The translations under genes and the position numbers were made by a program. From contig CAYWMP010000012.1 of NCBI GenBank assembly GCA_964459445.1, positions 1-54,798 of the forward strand: DNA of 54,798 nucleotides, read 5' to 3'. Positions 41,694 through 50,167 of this stretch are shown here, piece after piece; position 1 is the first letter of the stretch, and every line of letters starts with the position of its first letter. The notes under the pieces are model-generated. The model was not told where the DNA came from. It did not search any database and worked only from the letters and a program-made list of their open reading frames with translations. This stretch comes from CAYWMP01 sp964459445. GTDB taxonomy: Bacteria > Desulfobacterota > DSM-4660 > Desulfatiglandales > HGW-15.

Positions 41694-41832
41694 GACTTCT
41701 GCAAATGCCCCCTTTTGCCCAATTTCTGCGTCAGGCTCAAATTTTAATCCTCAAAATACTACATGTATTCCTGTGGTTAAAATTCTCGCCTTCCTTAAAC
41801 TTGAACAAAATTGGACATTTTCCAAAAGCCTC
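41692..41832 (-). repeat. Copy B of the 142-bp MITE-like dispersed repeat
   Basis: 141 bp in the opposite orientation to copy A (6413-6554). Ends GAGACTTCTGCAAATGCCC, and GAGGCTTTTGGAAAATGTCC when the right end is read on the other strand, form imperfect terminal inverted repeats. The first bases form part of the TGA stop of the DegT gene. Makes up most of the 192-bp gap before 41886. Confidence 0.8.
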
Positions 41833-41885
41833 AAAATTTTACAATTGACCCATGTCTAATGACAAATGACTAGTGACTTTTAACT

Positions 41886-43790
41886 ATGTGCGGTTTTGTA
41901 GGAATCATTAATAACAACGGAGACTCGATCAACGAGCGCGTCCTTCGGGGCATGACTCAGATGATCGCCTATCGAGGTCCCGACGGGGAAGGAATCTATA
42001 GAAATGGTTCTGTGGGTTTCGGGCATCGACGTCTGGCTATCATCGATCTATCCGATGCCGCATCACAGCCCATGCTTTCTCGGGACGGAAGGTATGTGTT
42101 GGTCTACAACGGGGCGATCTACAATTTCAAGGAAATTAGACAAGAGCTCGAAACGCTGGGTCATGTCTTTTCATCCAAGTCTGACACCGAAGTCCTCCTA
42201 AATGCGCTCATAGAATGGGATACCAAGGCCATCCCAAGGTTCAATGGTATGTTCGCCTTTGTTTTGTTTGACAGAGAGCAACATCGAATCCTCATGGCAA
42301 GGGATCGTTACGGTATCAAGCCCCTGTACATGGCAAAGACACCAAAAAGCTATCTCATTGGATCTGAAATCAAATCATTTTTGGAACATCCGGATTTCAG
42401 TGTTGGTGTCAATCTACAGGCCCTGAATGAATACTTTACCTTTCAAAACATGTTAAGCAACCAGACGCTCTTTGAGAGTGTTCAAGTTTTCCCGCCCGGA
42501 CATTACCTTGAATTTCAAAAGGACCCCCGCACAGGAAGCTGGGATTCTCGCGATCCGATTCAGTACTGGGACTTTTCCTTTCATTCAAACGGCATCCGCC
42601 ATGATCCCAAAGATCTGGCTGATGAGCTCTATTCCCTATTGGTCCAGGCCGTTGAGCGACAGATGGTCAGCGATGTCCCCCTGGGCAGCTATCTGTCCGG
42701 CGGTATTGACTCAGGTTCCATAGTGGCTATCGCCAGCAGAGAAGTTGAAAGGCTCACGACCTTTACCGGCGGTTTTGACCTTTCAAGCGCCCAGGGCATG
42801 GAAGCCGGGTATGATGAACGGGCTGCGGCCGAAGTCCTCTCCAATCAATTCAAGACGGAACACTATGAAATGGTGATGCATGCAGGGGACATGGCCCACG
42901 TCCTTCCGAATTTGATTTGGCATCTGGAAGAGTTGAGGATCGGTCAATGCTATCCCAATTATTACCTCTCAAGATTGGCCAGCAAATTCGTTAAAGTCGT
43001 TCTTTGCGGAACCGGTGGAGATGAGCTATTTGCTGGTTATCCCTGGCGGTATTTCGGTTCGGCCAATTGCTCGGAAAACGGAACATTTCTTCGCAACTAC
43101 TACCATTTTTGGCAGCGGATTGTGCCGGATGAAAGAAAGAAAAACCTTTTTAGGAATCATGTGCTTGATCAAATCAATCCAAGTGCGAGTTTTGAGGCAT
43201 TCAGCCGAGTCCTTTCCTACCCAAAGACAAAACGAAACGGTATTGAGTCCAATATTGATCGCAGCCTGTATTTTGAGGCCAAGAGCTTTCTCCACGGTCT
43301 TCTCATTGTGGAGGACAAACTCGCCATGGCCCATGGTCTTGAGTCAAGGGTTCCACTCCTTGACAATGATTTAGTGGATTTCGCATCAAAAATCCCTGTG
43401 CAGATGAAACTAAAAAACCTCAATGACATTCCACGCATTGATGAAAATGAATTGGGCAAAGGCCATCAATACGAACTCAGCTCCAATGACGGAAAACATA
43501 TATTCCGCCAGGCCATTGAACGCATTGTCCCTAGTGCCGTCACCGAAAGGGCCAAACAGGGCTTCAGTTCGCCGGATGTCTCCTGGTACAGGGGAGAAAG
43601 CCTGGATTATGTAAGAGACCTTTTGACGACAAATTCCCCTTGCATCTACGAATACTTGAAGCCCGAATTTGTGAGGGATGTGATCAAGGACCATATGTCG
43701 GGACAACAGAACCACCGACTCCTGATCTGGAGTTTTCTCTGTTTCGAATGGTGGCTCAGGGTTTTCCTGTTGAACGAACGACCCAAATGA
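41886..43790 (+). CDS. asnB: Asparagine synthase-type glutamine amidotransferase
   Basis: 634 residues. Glutaminase domain: Cys2 nucleophile (MCGFVGI), IAYRGPDGEG, and HRRLAIIDLS. Here YNGAIYNF has Ala where the family has Glu (YNGEIYN). Synthetase domain: SYLSGGIDSGSIVA pyrophosphate loop, LCGTGGDELFAGY, and AKQGFSSP. In glycan loci such proteins turn a sugar carboxylate into an amide, and that is likelier here than free asparagine synthesis. First gene after repeat copy B. Confidence 0.87.
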   Translation: MCGFVGIINNNGDSINERVLRGMTQMIAYRGPDGEGIYRNGSVGFGHRRLAIIDLSDAASQPMLSRDGRYVLVYNGAIYNFKEIRQELETLGHVFSSKSDTEVLLNALIEWDTKAIPRFNGMFAFVLFDREQHRILMARDRYGIKPLYMAKTPKSYLIGSEIKSFLEHPDFSVGVNLQALNEYFTFQNMLSNQTLFESVQVFPPGHYLEFQKDPRTGSWDSRDPIQYWDFSFHSNGIRHDPKDLADELYSLLVQAVERQMVSDVPLGSYLSGGIDSGSIVAIASREVERLTTFTGGFDLSSAQGMEAGYDERAAAEVLSNQFKTEHYEMVMHAGDMAHVLPNLIWHLEELRIGQCYPNYYLSRLASKFVKVVLCGTGGDELFAGYPWRYFGSANCSENGTFLRNYYHFWQRIVPDERKKNLFRNHVLDQINPSASFEAFSRVLSYPKTKRNGIESNIDRSLYFEAKSFLHGLLIVEDKLAMAHGLESRVPLLDNDLVDFASKIPVQMKLKNLNDIPRIDENELGKGHQYELSSNDGKHIFRQAIERIVPSAVTERAKQGFSSPDVSWYRGESLDYVRDLLTTNSPCIYEYLKPEFVRDVIKDHMSGQQNHRLLIWSFLCFEWWLRVFLLNERPK

Positions 43791-43827
43791 AATTTGACGA
43801 AATAGCACCGATCTTGAGGAAACGACC

Positions 43828-44784
43828 TTGAATATACTGATGCTAACCGCCAACGATCCCGCCGGCATGGGCATTACCTTCTGCAATGCCCTTAACGCCT
43901 TTTCGGAGCACATCTGCCGACTCGTTACCACGGAGACGAAGTACAATTTTGAGTTTGAAAAGGACATTCATATCCCGGACCTGACAGAGGTTGGCTTTGA
44001 CGAGGTTGAAGCGCTTCTTCGTGACGCGGATGTCTTCCATTTTCATATCCTGAGTGATGAAAACATGACACTCGGCCCCCTTAGCGTAAGGGATTATACC
44101 AAAGGGAAGGCCATACTCCATCACCACCATGGTCACCCCTATTTTCAGGAGAACTATCAAGCCTACAGGGAAAAATACCGTCAACTCGGAAGACTTGTGG
44201 TCGTTAGTACGCCTGATCTCCTCAGATGGCTCCCCGATGCCACATGGATACCGAATATCGTTCCTATTGATGATCCTCTCTATAGGCCGGATCAGGAAAT
44301 GAAGAGAAACGGCACCGTGATTGTGGGACACTCCCCCACCAGGCAGGATTTGAAAAAGACGGACGTCTTTAAAACGGTCATGGACAGGATCATTTCGAAA
44401 AATGGGAATGTTGAGAAATGCATCATTACCAACTCACTCCATAAAACATGCCTTGGTCTGAAGCGGGGTTGTGACGTCTTCTTCGACCAACTGGGGCCTT
44501 CATTTGGTGTTTCGTCTTTGGAAGCCTTGAGCCAGGGCATACCGACCTTGGCAAGATTGGATGACCTGAATATCAAAGCAATCCATGAATTCACCGGATC
44601 ATCTTCTATGCCATGGGTCAATGTCTCGGATGAGGGATCTTTGGAAAATTCCTTAGAAAGCCTGATTAGTAACGAACCCACTAGGAGAGAAATCGGTGCG
44701 AATTCCAGAACCTTCATGGAGAATTACTGGAATGAGCAACGGATCCTGGATCGATTATCAACTGTCTATGCCGAACTCCAGTAA
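43828..44784 (+). CDS. GT-B (family-4-like) glycosyltransferase
   Basis: 318 residues. The N-terminal half opens with MNILMLTANDPAGMGITFC (first codon TTG) and has DVFHFHILSDENM. The C-terminal half has the donor-binding pattern DQLGPSFGVSSLEALSQGIP with the family Glu. This is short for the family. TTG start with GAGGAAAC 5-12 bp upstream. Would add a sugar from a nucleotide donor; linkage unknown. Confidence 0.8.
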   Translation: MNILMLTANDPAGMGITFCNALNAFSEHICRLVTTETKYNFEFEKDIHIPDLTEVGFDEVEALLRDADVFHFHILSDENMTLGPLSVRDYTKGKAILHHHHGHPYFQENYQAYREKYRQLGRLVVVSTPDLLRWLPDATWIPNIVPIDDPLYRPDQEMKRNGTVIVGHSPTRQDLKKTDVFKTVMDRIISKNGNVEKCIITNSLHKTCLGLKRGCDVFFDQLGPSFGVSSLEALSQGIPTLARLDDLNIKAIHEFTGSSSMPWVNVSDEGSLENSLESLISNEPTRREIGANSRTFMENYWNEQRILDRLSTVYAELQ

Positions 44785-44817
44785 CAATCTTTGTTTGGTC
44801 TAGATATTTCGAGAGAA

Positions 44818-45372
44818 ATGAATCAACTCCATCAAAATATGATCGATCTACATCAATCCCTCAGGGATGAGGTGAAAGAAAAATGGAACAGGAGTCTGCC
44901 CTTTGCGGATGAGCTTTTTGACAGATGGGAGAGGGCCGAGCACCTGGGGTTCGGTGAAGAATCGAGTATCTACGACAGCAGTATTGTTATTGGAGATGTA
45001 AAGGTTGGTAAAAAAACCTGGATCGGTCCCTTCACGCTCCTCGACGGTTCGGGTGGAATCACCATTGGGAGTTATTGCTCAATCTCCACGGGCGTTCAGA
45101 TTCTGACCCACGATTCGGTGAAATGGGCCCTCACCGGAGGGACCAAACCCTATGAGAGGTGCGAAACCATTATTGAGGACTGCTGTTACATCGGAGGAAA
45201 CACGATCCTCAACAAGGGGGTGCGTATTGGGGCCCATTCGCTCATCGGCGCCTCCAGTTTGGTCAATCGGGACGTCCCGCCTTTCTCCATCGCCTTTGGA
45301 ACACCTTGCCGGGTTCACGGAAAAGTCCAAATCAAAGATGGGGATGTGGAGCTCATTTATGATCACAAATAG
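44818..45372 (+). CDS. Hexapeptide-repeat acyltransferase
   Basis: 184 residues from ATG 44818, preceded closely by GAGAGA; TTG 44791 in the same frame is an alternative start. The C-terminal 130 residues form a left-handed beta helix (IVIGDVKVGKKTWIGPF, GITIGSYCSISTG, CYIGGNTILNKGVRIGAHS, RDVPPFSIAFGTP). WbbJ/Maa-type sugar O- or N-acetyltransferase. The 60-residue helical start is unlike the rest of the family. Overlaps the next gene by 14 bp. Confidence 0.85.
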   Translation: MNQLHQNMIDLHQSLRDEVKEKWNRSLPFADELFDRWERAEHLGFGEESSIYDSSIVIGDVKVGKKTWIGPFTLLDGSGGITIGSYCSISTGVQILTHDSVKWALTGGTKPYERCETIIEDCCYIGGNTILNKGVRIGAHSLIGASSLVNRDVPPFSIAFGTPCRVHGKVQIKDGDVELIYDHK

Positions 45373-46105
45373 CAATACACAGCCCTCAGCGTCTTCTCTG
45401 TCAGAGCAGTTGTCTGCAACGGTCAACCTGTGCAATTTCAGTCTCGATCATTATGAAAAGATGCTGGAAAACGCATTAGGCAGGGGATTTACCATCACCA
45501 GCTTTAGAGACTTCCAACAGTGCTCCGAAAAAATCCGTAAAGTGATCATACTGAGGCATGATCTCGATTACGGAAAAGGGCTTCCGACGGCGCTTCGTAT
45601 GGCGGAAATCGAAAGAAAACTGGGCGTGCTTGCAACTTACTTTATCAGGGTCCATTCACCTGAATACAATCCCTTCGAGCATAATACTTATCAAATCATA
45701 AAAGGCATCATTGAAATGGGACATGAGATCGGCCTCCACTTCGAGGCCTATGATTTCCACGCCCATACCGGCGAAGATGAGTTGACCATTATAAAAAGGG
45801 AAAAGGAGATTCTGGAAAAGATCTTCGATATCAAGATACAATCGGCCGCTGAGCATGGGGAGAATCACAGACTATCCAAGCCGAACTTCCAACCCTTTTT
45901 CGCAAAATATTCAAAGGCTGAAATAGCATTGACCTGTGACGCCTATGATTTTCAGCTCAACCCAGAGATGAAATACTTGTCAGATTCCGACGGCAGGTGG
46001 CGCGAGGGATGTCTTTGTTCCCATCTGAGCCGGTATTCGAAATTCCATGTTTTGATGCATCCCGAGTGGTGGGGTCATTGGGAAGCCGAAAATAGCGGTC
46101 ATTGA
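45359..46105 (+). CDS. Polysaccharide-deacetylase-like (NodB fold) protein
   Basis: 248 residues from ATG 45359, with GGAG at 45348-45351. An earlier in-frame ATG (45152) would run through the acyltransferase gene. VIILRHDLDYGKGL has the NodB HD pair and MGHEIGLHFEAYDFH a metal-type His. The later NodB motifs are weaker, and AAEHGENHRLSKP may carry further ligands. Could remove acetyl groups from an amino sugar, or be a diverged non-catalytic member. Confidence 0.72.
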   Translation: MITNSNTQPSASSLSEQLSATVNLCNFSLDHYEKMLENALGRGFTITSFRDFQQCSEKIRKVIILRHDLDYGKGLPTALRMAEIERKLGVLATYFIRVHSPEYNPFEHNTYQIIKGIIEMGHEIGLHFEAYDFHAHTGEDELTIIKREKEILEKIFDIKIQSAAEHGENHRLSKPNFQPFFAKYSKAEIALTCDAYDFQLNPEMKYLSDSDGRWREGCLCSHLSRYSKFHVLMHPEWWGHWEAENSGH

Positions 46106-46111
46106 TTCACA

Positions 46112-47188
46112 ATGATTTCCTCAAAAAAAATCATCCTTTTCGGATACACCGAGTTTGTTGAAAGGGTTTTGGACCTGCTGCAGTCTAAGGGAATTGATAT
46201 CGCTTTTCTCATTGTTCCGACAAACAGAAAGGGCTTTCACGTCGATATAGCGCGAAAGGCAGCGCAGAAGAGAGGCGTCCCCATCCTTTTCCACAATCAC
46301 CCAAATCGAGCTAGATATATTCAAAGCCTCAAACAGGCTTTACCTGATCTGGGAATATCCGCCTCCTTTTCCCACGTCATTTCCGAGGACATCCTCAATA
46401 TCCCGAGAAAAGGTTGTGTAAATGTCCACGGAACGCCTCTTCCAAAATATCGCGGTCCCCACACCTTAAATTGGCAAATCATAAATGGTGAACCTGAAGG
46501 GGGTGTCACCCTCCATTACATCGATGAGGGCGTAGATACAGGTGATATCATTGACCAGATGGTGTTTGATATACCCGATGGCGTCACTGCAAACGATTTG
46601 AAGCCAATGATGATGGATTTGGGCATTTTGCTGCTGAACAAACACCTTGAAGGTATTCTCGAAGGATCGTCCCCCCGCATTGAACAGGACGATTCGGATG
46701 CCACCACTTACCCCCCCAGGAAACCCGATGACGGTCTGATCGATTTTTCGTGGCCGGTCAAAGAAATTTATAATTTCGTGAGGGCCCTGGCTGATCCCTA
46801 CCCGGGAGTTTTCTACTATGTAAATGGGAATAAGCAAATCATAAACCAGTACCTTTCCCTTGAAGAGGTTACGCACCTCAAAAGCCATTTCAGATCCATT
46901 GATTCTCTTTCCCTGGGGGATGGTCGCCTTGTGCCCGCAACCGGACCCAAAAAAAATGGAACGCTTTCCAATGATCCAAATCCATTCTCTTTAAATATGG
47001 ATCTTGAAAAAAAGGGGCAAATATTAGGCCATTTTCTCTTCCAACCCCTTCGATTGAACTATCGTGAAAGCACACTGAAATGGACGGGGAAGAATAATAA
47101 AGTAGACGACCTTGATAAGGCTATTGACCACGCTGTGAGATTCGGCCGGCGAGAACTGGGACTGGACCGGATTGAATTGGACTGCTGA
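46112..47188 (+). CDS. Sugar N-formyltransferase (methionyl-tRNA formyltransferase fold)
   Basis: 358 residues. NVHGTPLPKYRGPHTLNW carries the catalytic Asn and His of folate-dependent formyltransferases, and DEGVDTGDII the Asp. It uses N10-formyl-tetrahydrofolate to formylate an amino group of a nucleotide sugar (VioF, WlaRD and QdtF type). A C-terminal half of about 150 residues contains the Formyl_trans_C-like part (DDGLIDFSWPVKEIYNFVRAL). Lies 6 bp after the deacetylase-like gene. Confidence 0.86.
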   Translation: MISSKKIILFGYTEFVERVLDLLQSKGIDIAFLIVPTNRKGFHVDIARKAAQKRGVPILFHNHPNRARYIQSLKQALPDLGISASFSHVISEDILNIPRKGCVNVHGTPLPKYRGPHTLNWQIINGEPEGGVTLHYIDEGVDTGDIIDQMVFDIPDGVTANDLKPMMMDLGILLLNKHLEGILEGSSPRIEQDDSDATTYPPRKPDDGLIDFSWPVKEIYNFVRALADPYPGVFYYVNGNKQIINQYLSLEEVTHLKSHFRSIDSLSLGDGRLVPATGPKKNGTLSNDPNPFSLNMDLEKKGQILGHFLFQPLRLNYRESTLKWTGKNNKVDDLDKAIDHAVRFGRRELGLDRIELDC

Positions 47189-47257
47189 CAAAGGATCGAC
47201 CTGAACCTTCATGCCTTCGAATTTCCAGAAAGCCTAATCAACAAAAAAATATTCGCC

Positions 47258-47956
47258 ATGATGATTGCCGCCCATCAACCTAATTACATCCCCTGGCCCG
47301 GTTTTTTTCATAAAATCATCGCTTCCGACGCCATGGTTTTCCTGGATCATGTCCAATACTCGGACAAGACATGGACCAATCGGAACAAAATTAAAACGCC
47401 CAACGGCGCCAACTGGTTGAGCGTGCCCGTCTCGTTACCGAAACACGATCTCCCCACCTATGACGTTTGCATCGATCCTTCCAATGGCGTTTGGGGAAGA
47501 AAACACTGGAAGACCTTGCTCATGTCCTATGGCAAGGCCAAGCATTTCAAACGATACGCAGATTTCTTCGAACACCTCTATTCCGACAAATGGAACCTTC
47601 TTGTTGATCTTAACATCGCCATTATCCAATACATTCTGACTGAAATTGGATGTTCCAAGCCCCTTGTGAAATCAAGCTCCCTTGCACCCAACGGCAGAAG
47701 TAATGAGATGCTCATTGATATCTGCAAGAAAATGGAGGCCGACAAATTTCTGTCAGGTTCCGGCGGACCCTATATGGAAAGCAAGAAATACGAAAGGGAG
47801 AGTATAACGGTCATTTATCAGCATTACCATTGTCCTCAGTATCCTCAACTCCATGGCCCTTTCGAACAAAACCTCTCTGTGATCGATCTCCTCTTTAATT
47901 GTGGGCCCGATACCTTTGACCTCATCATGGAAGACCAGGAAACCTATAACGCATGA
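47258..47956 (+). CDS. WbqC family protein
   Basis: 232 residues. PF08889 family: AAHQPNYIPWPGFFHKI at the start, FLDHVQYSDKTWTNRNKI, and WLSVPV. WbqC-like proteins occur in O-antigen and flagellin-glycan clusters next to aminosugar genes; their reaction is not established. ATG 47258 or 47261. Overlaps the next gene by 4 bp. Confidence 0.88.
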   Translation: MMIAAHQPNYIPWPGFFHKIIASDAMVFLDHVQYSDKTWTNRNKIKTPNGANWLSVPVSLPKHDLPTYDVCIDPSNGVWGRKHWKTLLMSYGKAKHFKRYADFFEHLYSDKWNLLVDLNIAIIQYILTEIGCSKPLVKSSSLAPNGRSNEMLIDICKKMEADKFLSGSGGPYMESKKYERESITVIYQHYHCPQYPQLHGPFEQNLSVIDLLFNCGPDTFDLIMEDQETYNA

Positions 47957-49095
47957 CAAAGAACAACCATTTGAGAGTCCTTCATGCACCGATCATTGCC
48001 ATGTATTTCCCCAACGAGGCCGTCAAGGGTTTGAGGAAACTGGGCCATAAGGCGGACTATATGGTCTTTGATGACAGCGGGGACGGATGGCTATGCGATG
48101 GTTGGGATATTAATCTAGGTTTGAACCATAAGGGGCATTGGCGCCGTTTCAGGGATATTTTTTCTTTCATCCGGTATGCGATCCGAAACTATGATATTTT
48201 TCACTTCCACTCAGGCCGGACATTTATTCCTCTGGTGAAGGAATCAAGGTGGTCCTTTGTGCCCCGGGGACTAAAGGGGCCATTTTCGTTTTTCGACTAT
48301 ATGGATCTCCCTCTTTTGCGTGCCTTTGGGAAGAAGATCGTTTTTCATTTCTGGGGTTGTGACATCAGGCCCAGAGAAAAGGATGCACTCTATGAATATT
48401 CCTGCTGCCAGGATTGCAATGGGGATATGTTGGCCCAATGTAAATCCGGGCACAAAGAAAAAATGGAGCGTTTAACCAAGAGGTATGCCCATGCCAGGTT
48501 GAGCTATGGGGACCTCCTGCCCGTTTGTCCTGACCTGCTGCCCGTGCCCAATGCCATCGATACGGAGACCTACCGGGCCCTGCCCTCAAAAGAAATTCCT
48601 GCTCGATTCCGCCTGCCCGGAAACGGCAAGACCTGGATCTATCATTCCCACGCCAATGCGCCTAATCGAGGCAATGTCAAAGGCTCTTCGGCCATTTTCA
48701 ATGCCATAGAAGATCTTAGGAATGAGGGATTAGACGTTGACTTGATCTATTTCCATGACTGTAAGAGGGAGGACCTCCGATATTATCAAATGCAGGCCGA
48801 TATCGTTGTAGATCAGCTGAGGAGCGGGAGTTACGGTTCAACAGCGGTGGAATGCATGTCCTTGGGAAGGCCTGTCATCACCTATCTCAGGGAGGATGTT
48901 AAGAAGTGCCTCCCGCCCGATGTGCCGGTCATCGAGGCCAATGAAAAGACCGTGAAGGAAGTCCTGCGTGACCTCATCGCCAATCCGGATAAAAGAAAGG
49001 AAACGGGTGAAAAAAGCCGAAACTATGCAGTGAGAATGCATGACACCCTTAGTGTTGCCCGTCGCCTTGAAGAAGTCTACAGAAATTTGAACTAA
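47953..49095 (+). CDS. GT-B (family-4-like) glycosyltransferase
   Basis: 380 residues. VLHAPIIAMYFPNEAVKGL at the start, DIFHFHSGRTFIPL, and in the C-terminal half DQLRSGSYGSTAVECMSLGRP with the donor-site Glu. A CCQDCNGDMLAQC stretch in the middle (about residue 155) is an unusual cysteine cluster for a glycosyltransferase. Sits between wbqC and a radical SAM gene (13-bp gap). Confidence 0.82.
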   Translation: MTKNNHLRVLHAPIIAMYFPNEAVKGLRKLGHKADYMVFDDSGDGWLCDGWDINLGLNHKGHWRRFRDIFSFIRYAIRNYDIFHFHSGRTFIPLVKESRWSFVPRGLKGPFSFFDYMDLPLLRAFGKKIVFHFWGCDIRPREKDALYEYSCCQDCNGDMLAQCKSGHKEKMERLTKRYAHARLSYGDLLPVCPDLLPVPNAIDTETYRALPSKEIPARFRLPGNGKTWIYHSHANAPNRGNVKGSSAIFNAIEDLRNEGLDVDLIYFHDCKREDLRYYQMQADIVVDQLRSGSYGSTAVECMSLGRPVITYLREDVKKCLPPDVPVIEANEKTVKEVLRDLIANPDKRKETGEKSRNYAVRMHDTLSVARRLEEVYRNLN

Positions 49096-49108
49096 TGAGG
49101 GTATCAGA

Positions 49109-50116
49109 ATGAGAAACAGCTACAGCGTCCCCTTCTATTCTTCCAGGCTCACGGAGGACGAGAAGAAGAAATATGCCTCAACAATGATGAGGGATGAATT
49201 CCCCCTCTCAGTGGCGATTTCCCTTGGCGAATACCCCTGTTCCAATAACTGCCGCATGTGTCCACATTTTGGGCACGAGCTAAAGAGCCGGACCTTTATG
49301 GATGATCAAACCTATTCAAGGGTCATCGATTTGCTTCCCAAGGACGTGGATTTCAACCTTGAAATCAGTTCCTACGGAGAAACCCTTGATCATCCTGCAG
49401 CCGTTGAAAAGATTGCTATTGCTAAAACCGCCCTTCCTCAAGCCAAACTCGTTGTAGCAACAAACGGTATTTCTCTCACCTCCAAGAAAATCAAAGGTCT
49501 ATTGGACTCGGGCATTGATTATATCCAGGTCAGTCTCAACGCCGGCAGTCGTGATACCTACAAATGGCTTTGCGGAACGGACAATTATATGAAAGTCGCC
49601 GCAAACCTAATAAAACTCGTTGAGGAGCGGGACAAAGGCGGATACGGGACAACCATCACGACCCACATCATAGAAATAGAAGAATTGCGCCACGAATTCG
49701 AATCCTTCATTCAAGACTGGAAGGATCTGGTATTTTCCGCCGAGATCAGAGGATTCGGCAATTGGGGCGGACTCATCGATAACAATGAATGCCACACTTT
49801 GAGACGCGTGCCTGAGGAACGTTATCCCTGCTTGGGAATGTGGGGTTCCTTAAAAATAAACCCCGACGGCGCGGTCTATAAGTGCTTCCTCCACTGTGTA
49901 CCCGCCATGCGTCACGATGGATGGATAGGATCCATTTTTGAGGACGATATCTCAACCATTTGGCAAGGCGAGAAACTGGAACACTATCGCCTTATTCATA
50001 GAAAAAGTTTTTTCAACGAATTGCCCTCCTGCAAAGACTGCAAATGCTGGACACTCCTTCCGAACATTTGGAACCGGGCAAAAAACGGAAATCCTGTCCA
50101 ATGGCATCAACCCTGA
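49109..50116 (+). CDS. Radical SAM/SPASM enzyme
   Basis: 335 residues. CSNNCRMC (C44, C48, C51), then ISSYGETLDHP and VVATNGISL. The C-terminal half has YPCLGMWGSLKINPDGAVYKC, FLHC, and CKDCKCW: at least five Cys that could hold auxiliary iron-sulfur clusters. TATA-like AT richness is not seen upstream, so it is read through from the previous gene. Function unknown. Confidence 0.87.
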   Translation: MRNSYSVPFYSSRLTEDEKKKYASTMMRDEFPLSVAISLGEYPCSNNCRMCPHFGHELKSRTFMDDQTYSRVIDLLPKDVDFNLEISSYGETLDHPAAVEKIAIAKTALPQAKLVVATNGISLTSKKIKGLLDSGIDYIQVSLNAGSRDTYKWLCGTDNYMKVAANLIKLVEERDKGGYGTTITTHIIEIEELRHEFESFIQDWKDLVFSAEIRGFGNWGGLIDNNECHTLRRVPEERYPCLGMWGSLKINPDGAVYKCFLHCVPAMRHDGWIGSIFEDDISTIWQGEKLEHYRLIHRKSFFNELPSCKDCKCWTLLPNIWNRAKNGNPVQWHQP

Positions 50117-50167
50117 CAGACCCCCGGAGAATAATAAAAACTTAACATCAATCTTGAGAGGAATAGG

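Noticed and set aside
45152..45358. Longer start for the deacetylase-like gene
   Set aside because: It would overlap the acyltransferase gene by 220 bp in another frame; ATG 45359 has a ribosome site and a normal overlap.
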